A stretch of DNA of 64,000 nt from Kordia sp. (GTDB lineage Bacteria > Bacteroidota > Bacteroidia > Flavobacteriales > Flavobacteriaceae), in contig NZ_JAKVBC010000002.1 in NCBI RefSeq assembly GCF_022447245.1, positions 1-64,000 of the forward strand, in the 5' to 3' direction. Position numbers and translations under genes: made by a program. The notes beneath the pieces were generated by a model, which worked only from the letters and a program-made list of their open reading frames with translations, had not been told where the DNA came from and did no database searches. Positions 9,745 to 18,894 of the stretch are shown here, piece by piece; the stretch's first letter is position 1; each line of letters begins with the position of its first letter.

Positions 9745-10800
9745 TTATAGAATCAACATTGCATCACCATACGAATAGAATTGGTATCCTTCTTTGATAG
9801 CTTCGTCATACGCTTTTAGAATAAAGTCGTGACCTGCAAACGCCGAAACCATCATTAATAATGTTGATTTTGGTGTATGGAAGTTGGTAATCATACAGTT
9901 TGCAATGCTAAAATCATACGGAGGAAAAATAAATTTGTTTGTCCAGCCTTCATACTCATTCAATGTTCTTTCTGAAGAAACTGAACTTTCCAAAGCACGC
10001 ATTACTGTAGTTCCAACTGCACATACTTTTCTTTTGTTTTTCTTGGCACTGTTTACAGTTTCTACTGCTTTTGGACCGATTTTTAATTCTTCTGAGTCCA
10101 TTTTATGCTTCGATAAATCTTCTACTTCTACAGGGTTGAATGTTCCTAAACCTACGTGTAATGTAATTTCAGAGAAGTCAATTCCTTTGATTTCTAAACG
10201 CTTTAACAGGTGTTTAGAGAAGTGTAAACCTGCTGTTGGTGCTGCTACAGCTCCTTCTTCTTTTGCATAAATTGTTTGGTAACGCTCTTCATCTTCTGGC
10301 TCTACATCTCTTTTGATGTATTTTGGAAGTGGTGTTTGTCCAAGTTCGCTCAATTTTGCTCTGAATTCATCATACGAACCATCATATAAGAAACGTAAGG
10401 TACGACCTCTTGACGTTGTATTATCGATTACCTCAGCTACTAAACTTTCGTCATCACCGAAGTATAATTTATTTCCAATTCTAATTTTTCTTGCAGGATC
10501 AACTAACACATCCCATAAACGTTGTTCTTCGTTTAATTCTCTTAGTAAAAAGACTTCGATGCGTGCTCCTGTTTTTTCTTTGTTTCCAAAAAGTCTTGCA
10601 GGAAATACTTTTGTATTGTTTAACACCATTACATCGCCTTCATCAAAGTAGTCCACCAAATCTTTGAACTGTTTGTGTTCAATTGTTTGTTTTTCACGAT
10701 TTAACACCATTAAACGTGCTTCATCTCTGTGCTCTGATGGGTATTCTGCTAATAATTCTACAGGAAGGTCAAAATTAAAATGCGATAGCTTTTTTGCCAT
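9745..10800 (-). CDS. queA: S-adenosylmethionine:tRNA ribosyltransferase-isomerase QueA
   Basis: 351 residues, full length. It carries typical QueA segments: the N-terminal [12 protein letters not shown], the [14 protein letters not shown] block, the AAPTAGLHF motif and the HVGLGTF motif. It transfers and isomerises the ribosyl moiety of SAM onto 7-aminomethyl-7-deazaguanine in tRNA, giving epoxyqueuosine. It lies downstream of aroA on the same strand (78 bp gap), as in many flavobacteria. Confidence 0.96.
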   Translation of the reverse strand: MAKKLSHFNFDLPVELLAEYPSEHRDEARLMVLNREKQTIEHKQFKDLVDYFDEGDVMVLNNTKVFPARLFGNKEKTGARIEVFLLRELNEEQRLWDVLVDPARKIRIGNKLYFGDDESLVAEVIDNTTSRGRTLRFLYDGSYDEFRAKLSELGQTPLPKYIKRDVEPEDEERYQTIYAKEEGAVAAPTAGLHFSKHLLKRLEIKGIDFSEITLHVGLGTFNPVEVEDLSKHKMDSEELKIGPKAVETVNSAKKNKRKVCAVGTTVMRALESSVSSERTLNEYEGWTNKFIFPPYDFSIANCMITNFHTPKSTLLMMVSAFAGHDFILKAYDEAIKEGYQFYSYGDAMLIL

Positions 10801-10878
10801 AAGTCTTCTAAGTTATTTTTTAAGAACCGCAAATATACAATCTCAAAATAGGGGTTGTCAAGTATTTAGTGAGTTTTT

Positions 10879-12108
10879 TTATTTTTCTATGACTTCAACT
10901 CCTATGTTTTGTAAATCTCTCCAAAAATCTGGAAAGGATTTTGACACTACATCTGCTTTTTCAATATATAATGGAACACGCAATGCTAAGGGCGCAAATG
11001 CCATTGCCATACGATGATCTTTATAGGTTTGAATTGCAATGTCTTCGTTGATTGTTGATGCTTTGTGTAGATACAAAGATTCATCCGTAATGTCTACCGA
11101 AGCTCCCAATTTTTCTAGTTCAACTTTTAGTGCAACTAAACGATCTGTTTCCTTGATTTTTAAGGTGTGTAATCCTATCATTTTACATGGCAATTGCAAT
11201 CCGAATGCTGTCACGGCAATTGTTTGTGCAATGTCTGGTGCATTTTTTAAGTCAAGCGTAATAGTTTCCTGAGATGCTTCTTTCGTTTTTGTTAGCGTGA
11301 TGGTATTTTCACCAAAAACAGTTTCTACACCAAATAGTTTATAAATTTCTGCCAAGCATGAATCACCTTGTAGACTGTTTTGCTTATAGGCTGAAAGTTC
11401 AATTGTTGTTCCGATTTCGCTAAGTGCAATTAAACTATAAAAATACGAAGCAGAGCTCCAATCAGATTCTACGGTAAATGCTTTATTTTCTTCTGAAGCT
11501 TCAAATCGTTTTACGGTGATTGTATTTCCTTCAAAATTAGTTTTTACACCAAGATCATTCAATAACGAAAGTGTCATTTTTATGTATGGAACTGAGGTGA
11601 TTTTACCATCTAGCGTAAGCGTTAGTCCATTTTCTAATGTTGGTGCAATTAATAGCAATGCAGAAATATACTGACTGCTCACATTGGCTGCTAATGTGAC
11701 TTGGTTTCCTTTTAATTTTTGCCCTTTGATTTGCAATGGCGGATACCCTTCGTTGTTTGTATACTCAATAACAGCACCTAATTGTTGTAATGCTTCTACC
11801 AAAATTTTGACAGGACGTTCTTGCATTCGTGAAGAACCTGTTAGTCTTATTTCTTGTCCTTCTCGCGTGGCATAATACGCTGTTAAAAAGCGCATCGCTG
11901 TTCCTGCATGATGAATATCTTTTACGTTAGCTGTAGATTTTAGTGCTTTTTGCATTAAGGTAGCATCATCCGAATTGGAAATGTTTGTAATGCTAATGTT
12001 AGGATATAAAGCCTGTAAAAGTAATAATCGGTTGGATTCACTTTTAGAACCTGTTATGGCAATGATTGATTGCTTGTGAAGTGTTGATTTTTGTAGTTTT
12101 AGGTTCAT
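10879..12108 (-). CDS. aroA: 3-phosphoshikimate 1-carboxyvinyltransferase (EPSP synthase)
   Basis: 409 residues. The N-terminal substrate loop (GSKSESNRLLLLQAL), the conserved AGTAMRFLTAYYA segment and the C-terminal KETDRL and DHRMAMAFAPLAL motifs identify EPSP synthase. It joins shikimate-3-phosphate and phosphoenolpyruvate, the sixth step to chorismate. Chorismate then feeds the pheA/tyrA operon at 19-23 kb. The gene lies outside that operon's leader control. Confidence 0.96.
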   Translation of the reverse strand: MNLKLQKSTLHKQSIIAITGSKSESNRLLLLQALYPNISITNISNSDDATLMQKALKSTANVKDIHHAGTAMRFLTAYYATREGQEIRLTGSSRMQERPVKILVEALQQLGAVIEYTNNEGYPPLQIKGQKLKGNQVTLAANVSSQYISALLLIAPTLENGLTLTLDGKITSVPYIKMTLSLLNDLGVKTNFEGNTITVKRFEASEENKAFTVESDWSSASYFYSLIALSEIGTTIELSAYKQNSLQGDSCLAEIYKLFGVETVFGENTITLTKTKEASQETITLDLKNAPDIAQTIAVTAFGLQLPCKMIGLHTLKIKETDRLVALKVELEKLGASVDITDESLYLHKASTINEDIAIQTYKDHRMAMAFAPLALRVPLYIEKADVVSKSFPDFWRDLQNIGVEVIEK

Positions 12109-12144
12109 TGTAATTTCTTATTTTTTGAGGAAATGCTTTATGTG

Positions 12145-12165
12145 ATTCTGAATTCAATTCAGAAT
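12145..12165. repeat. Short intergenic palindrome
   Basis: ATTCTGAATT and AATTCAGAAT are 10-bp perfect arms around a single C, followed by GACG. It lies between the MazG-like gene and aroA. The 'CAGAATGACG' ending resembles dispersed short repeats in Bacteroidota intergenic regions. Confidence 0.5.
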
Positions 12166-12184
12166 GACGCACCAAAACTTTTAT

Positions 12185-12511
12185 TTATTTAAGTTTTTCG
12201 TTGTTGTGATGGCGATCGTGATCACGTTTGGTTTTTTTATCCATTTTTTTATCAAAGGCAGCTTGCAAGTCAATTCCTGTTTGATTTGCCAAACATAGTA
12301 CAACAAACACAACATCTGCTAACTCTTCACCTAAGTCTTTATCTTTATCGCTTTCTTTTTCACTTTGTTCTCCGTAACGGCGTGCTATGATACGAGCCAC
12401 TTCTCCAACTTCTTCTGTCAATTGCGCCATGTTAGTTAACTCATTAAAGTAACGAACTCCGTGTTCTTTGATCCATGTATCTACAGCTAATTGTGCATCT
12501 TTTAGATTCAT
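12185..12511 (-). CDS. MazG-like nucleotide pyrophosphohydrolase
   Basis: 108 residues, a single MazG-type all-alpha NTP pyrophosphohydrolase domain. The metal ligands are visible as the pair TEEVGEVARIIARRYGE (ExxE) and LGEELADVVFVV (ExxD). Such enzymes hydrolyse (d)NTPs to the monophosphate and pyrophosphate, probably for house-cleaning. The C-terminus is Lys/His-rich (KKTKRDHDRHHNN). It sits between dtd/DUF3857 genes and aroA, an order common in flavobacteria. Confidence 0.85.
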   Translation of the reverse strand: MNLKDAQLAVDTWIKEHGVRYFNELTNMAQLTEEVGEVARIIARRYGEQSEKESDKDKDLGEELADVVFVVLCLANQTGIDLQAAFDKKMDKKTKRDHDRHHNNEKLK

Positions 12512-12530
12512 AAAGTTTATTTTTTGATAT

Positions 12531-12567
12531 AAAAAAATGACTTTATAAGAGGTTTATAAAGTCATTT
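12531..12567 (-). terminator. Intrinsic terminator after the second DUF3857 gene
   Basis: AAATGACTTTATAA and its exact complement form a 14-bp stem with a 4-nt loop. On the minus strand it runs into T7. It separates the gene ending at 12635 from the MazG-like gene. Confidence 0.8.
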
Positions 12568-12634
12568 GTAAAAATATAGCTTTTCAGCGAATTTTATGAG
12601 TTGTTTCCCAAGAAAGATTTACAGTTTTTTTCTA

Positions 12635-14674
12635 CTATAATTTCTTCAATACTACTTTTTCTTTTTCCTTTTCTACCAGCATTTTGTAGAATTCGCGCAA
12701 GGCTCCATATTTGTCTGGTGTAATTACGGAAGAATTAATTTCTTTGGTCATTACCACACTAATCCCTACAGGTGTTTTGGAGATATTAAATGAATATGCT
12801 CCTAAACCTTCTGGCATTTTTACAGCACCAGCTTCTGGTATTGATTCCACTTCATAGCCTTCCGGCAATTGAATATTCATCATTATTTTTCGTTTCCAAG
12901 GATGTCCAAAATCAACAGGATACACACGCTCTTCTGCTTTGAATACATTTTCAGAAGTTGCTAAGAAGAATAGTGGCGAAAAGTACATTTTGTCTCCAAT
13001 AATTTCTGCCTGTGCTTCCTTTTCAAACGAATATGATTCAAAAACAGGTTTTCCTATTTTTTTAAGGTTTTTTATATCGTGTTCAGCAATTTCTATATCT
13101 TCAATACTGTTTTCTAATTCTTCTAAATATGCTTCTTCATCAGCTTGCGAATACATTTCGCGGAAATTTAGTGCATTGTGAGATGTAAATTGCGTACGCT
13201 GCTTTCCTGTAAGATCTCCATTTTCATCTAAGGTAACATTGATCATGGTAGCATGTAATGCTGTTTGTTTAGGCATTAAACTAATTTGATTCCAACTTCC
13301 ATCTTTACGAATCAATCTTCCTGACCAATTTAAAGCACGCATTGGTAATACGTTAGGCTCTCCGTAATAATTAGTGGCATCTAATAAAATAACTGCATCC
13401 TCTACTTCAATAGCAGCAATTACATAATTGAATCCGTTCAAACTTGGAAACATCGTAATTCCATGGGAACGTGTACTCAAAATAACTGGATTGGCATTGA
13501 TGCCTGCATGACGCAACATCGCAGTTAGCATTAAGTTCATATCTGCTACATTTCCTGTTTTATCTTTGTATGCTTTTCGAACACCTTCATCTGCGTATTT
13601 TCCATATCTTCCATTCCACTTTACTCTGCCTCTTACATAATTATAAATCATGGCTGCTTTTTTCATATCCCCAGAAACACCAGCCACTAGATTATCTATG
13701 TCACTTTTAAAGTAGGATGTTTTGGTTAGTTGCCCTCCAAAATCATTACTCCTGTAAATTGTTTTTACCACATCATCCCAAGATTTTGCTAAGTATTGCG
13801 GAATATCGTTGGGCATTTGCACTTGTGCTAGTTCAAATTTTACAGCACTTCGGTAATTTTCAAGATTACTTACAAAGCTTTCGTCTTTTAATGCAGGAAC
13901 ATTTTTTAAGTTGAATTTTGTAATATTATAAGTAAATTCTATATCATCTTTCGAAAAAGTTGTTCTACTTGATCCACCACCACCTCCCCATGTGAGTCTT
14001 TTATTGCCATCCTGTCTGGAACTTCCTGTAAGGGTAATAGTTCCTCGACGTGTACTTTCTTTGGGTTGCAATTGAAAATAGCCTTTGTAATGTTTTTTAT
14101 AGGTAAAATATTCATGTGCCTCAAAGGTCACTTCTATATGATTTACTGGAATTCCATATTGAAAATACACTTCATTGATATTTCCATAATACGGTGAGAT
14201 CATTCTGTATTTGTACTCCACAACAGAACCTTCTTTTACATTTGGCATCGTTATCTTTTGTAGATCTACATATTCATTACGCTTTTCTTTAAAGATTCCA
14301 CTTTTGCGTAATTTGGTATCTTCAATTTTACCATCTACTAAGTTATACGTATAGGCTTTTAATCCTGCAACTTTTTCTCGTTCTCCTCCACTTCCTTTGA
14401 ACAATGGAATAGAATGATTTGCCATATCCAAACCATCTTTATTGTATATTTTGATACGTTTTTGGACATTGGTTTCTATTTGAAATCCTTCCCCTTGAAT
14501 ATAGCGCATTGTGATGTATGTCTTTTCATAAAGAATAGCTGCACTCGCTTCTGGATCATTTGGATGTTTTTTTTCTTCCAATTCAGCTTTCGACACTTCT
14601 CCAAATTCAAAGTCTTGCGCATGCATTGTTATAAAACCTAACAAAGCAAACACGAATAGCATTTGTTTTTTCAT
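12635..14674 (-). CDS. DUF3857 / transglutaminase-like exported protein lacking catalytic residues
   Basis: 679 residues with a signal peptide (about 1-19, ending MHAQ). A DUF3857 beta-rich domain (about 50-290) precedes a transglutaminase-like fold (about 335-450). Where the upstream paralogue has GDCKGL and GNHVI, this protein reads GNVADM and FNYVI, so the catalytic Cys and His both seem lost. I infer a non-enzymatic role, perhaps binding or a partner of the paralogue. It is 31 bp downstream of that paralogue on the same strand, surely one transcription unit. The substrate is unknown. Confidence 0.75.
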   Translation of the reverse strand: MKKQMLFVFALLGFITMHAQDFEFGEVSKAELEEKKHPNDPEASAAILYEKTYITMRYIQGEGFQIETNVQKRIKIYNKDGLDMANHSIPLFKGSGGEREKVAGLKAYTYNLVDGKIEDTKLRKSGIFKEKRNEYVDLQKITMPNVKEGSVVEYKYRMISPYYGNINEVYFQYGIPVNHIEVTFEAHEYFTYKKHYKGYFQLQPKESTRRGTITLTGSSRQDGNKRLTWGGGGGSSRTTFSKDDIEFTYNITKFNLKNVPALKDESFVSNLENYRSAVKFELAQVQMPNDIPQYLAKSWDDVVKTIYRSNDFGGQLTKTSYFKSDIDNLVAGVSGDMKKAAMIYNYVRGRVKWNGRYGKYADEGVRKAYKDKTGNVADMNLMLTAMLRHAGINANPVILSTRSHGITMFPSLNGFNYVIAAIEVEDAVILLDATNYYGEPNVLPMRALNWSGRLIRKDGSWNQISLMPKQTALHATMINVTLDENGDLTGKQRTQFTSHNALNFREMYSQADEEAYLEELENSIEDIEIAEHDIKNLKKIGKPVFESYSFEKEAQAEIIGDKMYFSPLFFLATSENVFKAEERVYPVDFGHPWKRKIMMNIQLPEGYEVESIPEAGAVKMPEGLGAYSFNISKTPVGISVVMTKEINSSVITPDKYGALREFYKMLVEKEKEKVVLKKL

Positions 14675-14705
14675 TTGTAATTATTGTTATTATTGGGTTA
14701 GGGTG

Positions 14706-16616
14706 TTATTTTTTGACTAATACAATTTTTGAACCATCGTATCGGACAATTTTCTTGATAAATTTTCGATAGTTTTTGTATTCTTCTTTTGGATACAATC
14801 CATCTTTTATTTTTATGGTTCTTTTGTATTGTAAAGTTTGATCGTCTTTTTTTGTGATACTGAATGTGTAGCTTCCAAATTTAGTTTCGTAGCTTATATC
14901 ATCAGGGATTGCCTCTATCTTATATTCACTTGGCAATTTGATTTCATAGTCATCAATATCATAATATCCTCTTTGAATTTCTAGTGGAAATTTACGATTT
15001 CGATAACGGTCAGGAATACTTGTCGTTCTGTTTAGTGCATTGACTGCAAATAACATTCGATCACCTGTGGAAACTCCATAAGCATCTGCATTGAATGTTA
15101 CCTTTTCTGTGAATACTATATTTTTTTTATCGTTTGTTAGTTCGATATTATCCACATTGACATTGCTGACTGTTTGGAAATATTGTTTGTATCGTTTGTC
15201 TTTTCTCACATCTGACCAATCTTCTATATAATAACGATTGTCGTACTGAATTCCTTCTGTTTTTATGGTGACATCTGCTTTTATATTTCCATTACTATCT
15301 AATGTGTAGGAGCCTGTGGTTTCCTGAAGGTTTTCTTCTGTAGTGTATTTTTTGGTATGTTTTAGTATTCCTCCTTGTGGTGTTACCACTAATACATTTC
15401 TATCATCCGTAAAATCGCCAATATGTCCAAAAGGAACTTTTTGACTCGTACATTCTAACCAAATATCATCGCCATTATTTGGTATGTTTAAGATGACGTG
15501 ATTTCCTTGTCCCAAAGAAGCAAAGTCTTCATAGAAACTGGATATTTTTGTTCCGCCATATACAACAGTGTAATATGATTCAATTCCTGCAATTTTTAAT
15601 AATGCCATCATATAGTTGGATAATCCTTTACAATCGCCATAACCGACTTTGTCCACTTCTTCAGCTTTTATCGGTTGATATCCTCCAATTCCAACTTGCA
15701 CACTGATGTAACGTGTTTTTCCTTGCATAAATTCATAAATGATTCGTGCTTTTTCTCGGTCAGATTCAACACCAGCCACCATGCTTTCTATTTCTGCTTT
15801 CGTAGCAGCATCAACCGTTGCACGTCCATTTAGTAAATTTTGATGAATCCATGCACCTACTTCTTCCCAATTTTCAACTTCAGCAGGAATTCCTTCATAA
15901 CTAAATTTACTGAGTGCAAGACGAACTCGCGGTTTTATACGAGCTTCTGCTGGACTGTATGCTTCTGGTTTTATTCCCGGAACATTTTCGATGATATACA
16001 TCAAACTACCTTCTTTTTGATCTTTTATAACTCCATATTCTTCAAGATTGTGTTCTTTTTTATATAGTGTCAACGATAATGGATAGGTGATTTTATATCG
16101 ACTTTTTTGAATTCCTGTATAGTAAGGAACAGGAGAATACCATGGCAAGTTTGATGTTTTTTTTGTATGAATTTCACTTGTAAATACTGCTGTAAAAGGA
16201 TATGAAACAGGTGTATAATCTAAATATTTGTATCGCGAATCTGTATACATGGTCGCACCATCAACTGCACTTACATCTTCAAAGTCTTTTTGACGAATTT
16301 TCTTAATTTGCTTTCCAAACTTATCATAAATTCGAACTTCTAAATTTTTTACACGTCTGTTATTATCATAGTACACTTGCGCTCCAATTTTCCCCAATCC
16401 ATTTTCGTTTAGTACCGTAACAATACGTTTTTCGGAGATTGTCATATCGTCAATTGCTTCTACTTTGACGAGTGTTTCATCTAAGCGAACTACTGCATTT
16501 GCATTTTTTGTAAGTTCTTGTGGAAGTGTAAGGTAACTAATGAGTTCCTTATCTTGGGCTTTTGCTGTATATAAAGAACATAGCAGGACAGCAATTGCCA
16601 ATATTTTTAAGTGCAT
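14706..16616 (-). CDS. DUF3857 domain transglutaminase-like exported protein
   Basis: 636 residues with a signal peptide (about 1-20, ending YTAKAQ). DUF3857 spans roughly 40-250 and a transglutaminase core about 270-400. The catalytic cysteine is in GYGDCKGLSNYM, a likely histidine in GNHVILNI, and the third site in DIWLECTS. Family members are periplasmic or surface cysteine proteins of unknown substrate. The tandem arrangement with a related but active-site-less protein is notable. Confidence 0.8.
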   Translation of the reverse strand: MHLKILAIAVLLCSLYTAKAQDKELISYLTLPQELTKNANAVVRLDETLVKVEAIDDMTISEKRIVTVLNENGLGKIGAQVYYDNNRRVKNLEVRIYDKFGKQIKKIRQKDFEDVSAVDGATMYTDSRYKYLDYTPVSYPFTAVFTSEIHTKKTSNLPWYSPVPYYTGIQKSRYKITYPLSLTLYKKEHNLEEYGVIKDQKEGSLMYIIENVPGIKPEAYSPAEARIKPRVRLALSKFSYEGIPAEVENWEEVGAWIHQNLLNGRATVDAATKAEIESMVAGVESDREKARIIYEFMQGKTRYISVQVGIGGYQPIKAEEVDKVGYGDCKGLSNYMMALLKIAGIESYYTVVYGGTKISSFYEDFASLGQGNHVILNIPNNGDDIWLECTSQKVPFGHIGDFTDDRNVLVVTPQGGILKHTKKYTTEENLQETTGSYTLDSNGNIKADVTIKTEGIQYDNRYYIEDWSDVRKDKRYKQYFQTVSNVNVDNIELTNDKKNIVFTEKVTFNADAYGVSTGDRMLFAVNALNRTTSIPDRYRNRKFPLEIQRGYYDIDDYEIKLPSEYKIEAIPDDISYETKFGSYTFSITKKDDQTLQYKRTIKIKDGLYPKEEYKNYRKFIKKIVRYDGSKIVLVKK

Positions 16617-16725
16617 AGGTATTTATGTGTTTTAATATTCGGGTGAATACGATACGAATATAAGAAAAGTAATCCATTAAAAGGAAGAAAGTTAATAAGC
16701 GTTACAAAAAGTTAATAAACGCTGT

Positions 16726-17178
16726 TTACTCTTTGTTCTTTGTGTCAATTATAATAGTTACAGGACCATCGTTAAGCAATGCTACTTTCATATCGGCAGC
16801 AAAGATTCCTGTTTGGACTTTTTTACCAAGATCTTTTTCTAGTTGTGTAACAAATGCTTCATACATTGGAATGGAAACATCAGATTTTGCAGCTTTCATA
16901 TAGCTTGGACGGCTTCCTTTTTTGGTACTTGCATGTAGTGTAAATTGACTCACTACAATTGCTTCACCATTTGTATCTAACAAAGACGTATTCATTACTC
17001 CATTTTCATCGTTGAAGATGCGCAATCTTGCTACTTTATTAGAAAGCCATTTTACATCATCGTGTGTATCTTCGTGTTCAACTCCAAGAAGAATCAATAA
17101 TCCATTACCAATATTGGCTACTTTTTTTTGATCTACGGTAACGCTTGCTTCTGTAACTCTTTGTATGACTGCTTTCAT
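16726..17178 (-). CDS. dtd: D-aminoacyl-tRNA deacylase
   Basis: 150 residues, exact family length. The SQFTLHASTKKGSRPSY motif and the C-terminal NDGPVTIIID motif (with the cross-subunit Gly-Pro) are present. It removes D-amino acids, and Gly from tRNA-Ala, after mischarging. It starts 3 nt after the rsgA stop, so the two are co-transcribed. Confidence 0.95.
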   Translation of the reverse strand: MKAVIQRVTEASVTVDQKKVANIGNGLLILLGVEHEDTHDDVKWLSNKVARLRIFNDENGVMNTSLLDTNGEAIVVSQFTLHASTKKGSRPSYMKAAKSDVSIPMYEAFVTQLEKDLGKKVQTGIFAADMKVALLNDGPVTIIIDTKNKE

Positions 17179-17181
17179 GTA

Positions 17182-18135
17182 TTACTGTTCTTTAAATTCG
17201 TCAACACGGTAATTACTTTCATCTCCTTCAATCATTTGCACATAGCTTTTGTAACGTGACCAAGCAATTTCGCCATCTTCAACTGCATCTTTTATAGCAC
17301 ATTTTGGCTCTTCTAGGTGAATACAGTTATTGAATTTACATTCGTTTTTTAAAGCCAAAAATTCAGGAAAGTAATCGCCTATTTCATCTTTTTCCATATC
17401 TACAATTCCAAAACCTTTGATTCCTGGCGTATCAATGATTTTTGCTCCAAATTCTAAGTCGAACATTTCGGCAAAAGTTGTGGTATGTTGTCCTTGTTTG
17501 TGTTGCTCCGAAATTTCTTTAGTTTTTAAGTTGAGTTCAGGAGCAATAGCATTTACTAAAGTAGATTTCCCTACACCAGAATGTCCTGCAAACATACTTA
17601 CCGTATCTTTCATTCGATGCTTTATAGCTTCTACATTTTCTCCTTCTTTGGCAGATATTTCAATACATTCATATCCAATAGTTGCATAAATATCTTTGAG
17701 ATACATTACTTCAGCACGTCTTTCAATTTCTGCATAGGTATCAATTTTATTAAAAACTAATACACAAGGAATTGAATAGGCTTCTGCAGTTACTAGAAAA
17801 CGATCTATAAAGCTTGGAAATGTCGGTGGATTGTCAATTGTAATCAATAAAAAAACTTGATCAATATTTGACGCAATGATATGTGTTTGTTTGGATAGGT
17901 TGACTGATTTACGAATGATGTAGTTTTTACGATCAAAGATTTCATCGATGATACCAGTTTCCGTATTGTTCTTAGTTTCTAGAGTAAAATGCACTTTGTC
18001 ACCAACCGCAATAGGATTTGTACTTTTTATTCCTTTAAGTCTAAATTTCCCTTTGATTCTACACTCGTATTCCTCACCGTTTTCGGTTTTCACCAAATAC
18101 CAACTTCCCGTAGATTTATAAACAGTTCCTATCAT
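17182..18135 (-). CDS. rsgA: Ribosome small subunit-dependent GTPase RsgA
   Basis: 317 residues from the ATG at 18135 (MIGTVYKSTGSWYLV); an earlier in-frame start would add an unlikely hydrophobic tail. The order is OB fold, then a circularly permuted GTPase (G4 FNKID before the P-loop GHSGVGKSTL and DTPGIKGFG), then a zinc knuckle (ECKFNNCIHLEEPKC). It acts in late 30S subunit maturation. Confidence 0.95.
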   Translation of the reverse strand: MIGTVYKSTGSWYLVKTENGEEYECRIKGKFRLKGIKSTNPIAVGDKVHFTLETKNNTETGIIDEIFDRKNYIIRKSVNLSKQTHIIASNIDQVFLLITIDNPPTFPSFIDRFLVTAEAYSIPCVLVFNKIDTYAEIERRAEVMYLKDIYATIGYECIEISAKEGENVEAIKHRMKDTVSMFAGHSGVGKSTLVNAIAPELNLKTKEISEQHKQGQHTTTFAEMFDLEFGAKIIDTPGIKGFGIVDMEKDEIGDYFPEFLALKNECKFNNCIHLEEPKCAIKDAVEDGEIAWSRYKSYVQMIEGDESNYRVDEFKEQ

Positions 18136-18256
18136 TGGCGCAAAGATCAAGATTATTCTTAAAAATAACAAAGCTTTACAGGTTGGTTTTTAAAGAAATA
18201 GCCTGTTAAGTGCAAATACAGATTTATTTTGATACATAAAAGTTTTTCTATTTCAC

Positions 18257-18326
18257 TTTCATAAACCATCAACAACATATTTTCACATTTTCAACAACTT
18301 ACCTTGTTTTCATAAACCATCAACAA
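18257..18326 (+). repeat. Direct repeat pair upstream of the peptide precursors
   Basis: The 19-mer TTTCATAAACCATCAACAA occurs at 18257-18275 and again at 18308-18326, a 51-bp period. The second copy ends 67 bp before the first precursor ATG. It may be a regulator binding site or a duplication scar. Confidence 0.6.
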
Positions 18327-18393
18327 TGTTTCTTTTTTCACAAAAATATTCTGATTTGCTTTGAATCATTGTAAACCTAAAAGCATTTAAATT

Positions 18394-18645
18394 ATGAAAA
18401 AACGTAATCTTAAAAATTTACATTTAAACAAAACGTCCATCTCTAATTTGCGTGGAGGATTAGATATTGGCACAATTCCAACAATTACAGTTCCTAATTC
18501 GAATCAGATTGGTTGTTGGTCAGATGACATACACTCTTGTCCAAGTGAATATCGTACAGCTTGTGAACTAATAGTGAATGAAACATGCCATATTGAATGC
18601 GAATCTATACATGTTCCATCTGAAGTACATATAAATACTTTATGA
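18394..18645 (+). CDS. Class I lanthipeptide-like precursor peptide
   Basis: 83 residues. The leader MKKRNLKNLHLNKTSISNL, followed by a Gly-Gly at residues 21-22, matches the Bacteroidota family of class I lanthipeptide or 'GG' natural product precursors. The core (about 61 residues) holds four Cys and many Ser/Thr, suitable for dehydration and thioether rings. No LanB, LanC, protease or exporter gene is in the window, so modification would have to come from enzymes elsewhere. It is on the strand opposite to the flanking aroG and rsgA. Confidence 0.7.
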   Translation: MKKRNLKNLHLNKTSISNLRGGLDIGTIPTITVPNSNQIGCWSDDIHSCPSEYRTACELIVNETCHIECESIHVPSEVHINTL

Positions 18646-18824
18646 AAAAGCGAAGTTTACAAAGTTTGAAATTGAACAAAAAATCGATTTCTAATTTTTT
18701 GATAATAGGTGGATTGGATTCAGAAAATCCTAGCAATCCAAGCGAAGAAGTCATGAATATTTTACCTATTGAAGGATGTTTGCCTGCGTCTGTACTTCAA
18801 AATACAGATTGCACTTGTGCCTAA
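18642..18824 (+). CDS. Second lanthipeptide-like precursor, overlapping the first
   Basis: 60 residues with the same leader type (MKKRSLQSLKLNKKSISNF, then GG). The ATG overlaps the previous stop as ATGA, so translation is probably coupled and both peptides made in fixed ratio. The core has three Cys near its end (GCLP and DCTCA) and several Ser/Thr. The two cores are unrelated in sequence, which recalls two-peptide lantibiotics; that comparison is inference. Confidence 0.7.
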   Translation: MKKRSLQSLKLNKKSISNFLIIGGLDSENPSNPSEEVMNILPIEGCLPASVLQNTDCTCA

Positions 18825-18843
18825 CTTTTGGTAGTAATTATTG

Positions 18844-18871
18844 AAAAAGCGAGCTTGTTAGGCTCGCTTTT
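18844..18871 (+). terminator. Terminator after the precursor pair
   Basis: AAAAGCGAGC and GCTCGCTTTT form a 10-bp stem with a short loop. It works on the plus strand for the peptides and, being symmetric, perhaps also for aroG arriving from the other side. Confidence 0.8.
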
Positions 18872-18894
18872 ACGTTTTTATTTTTTTGAGATTA

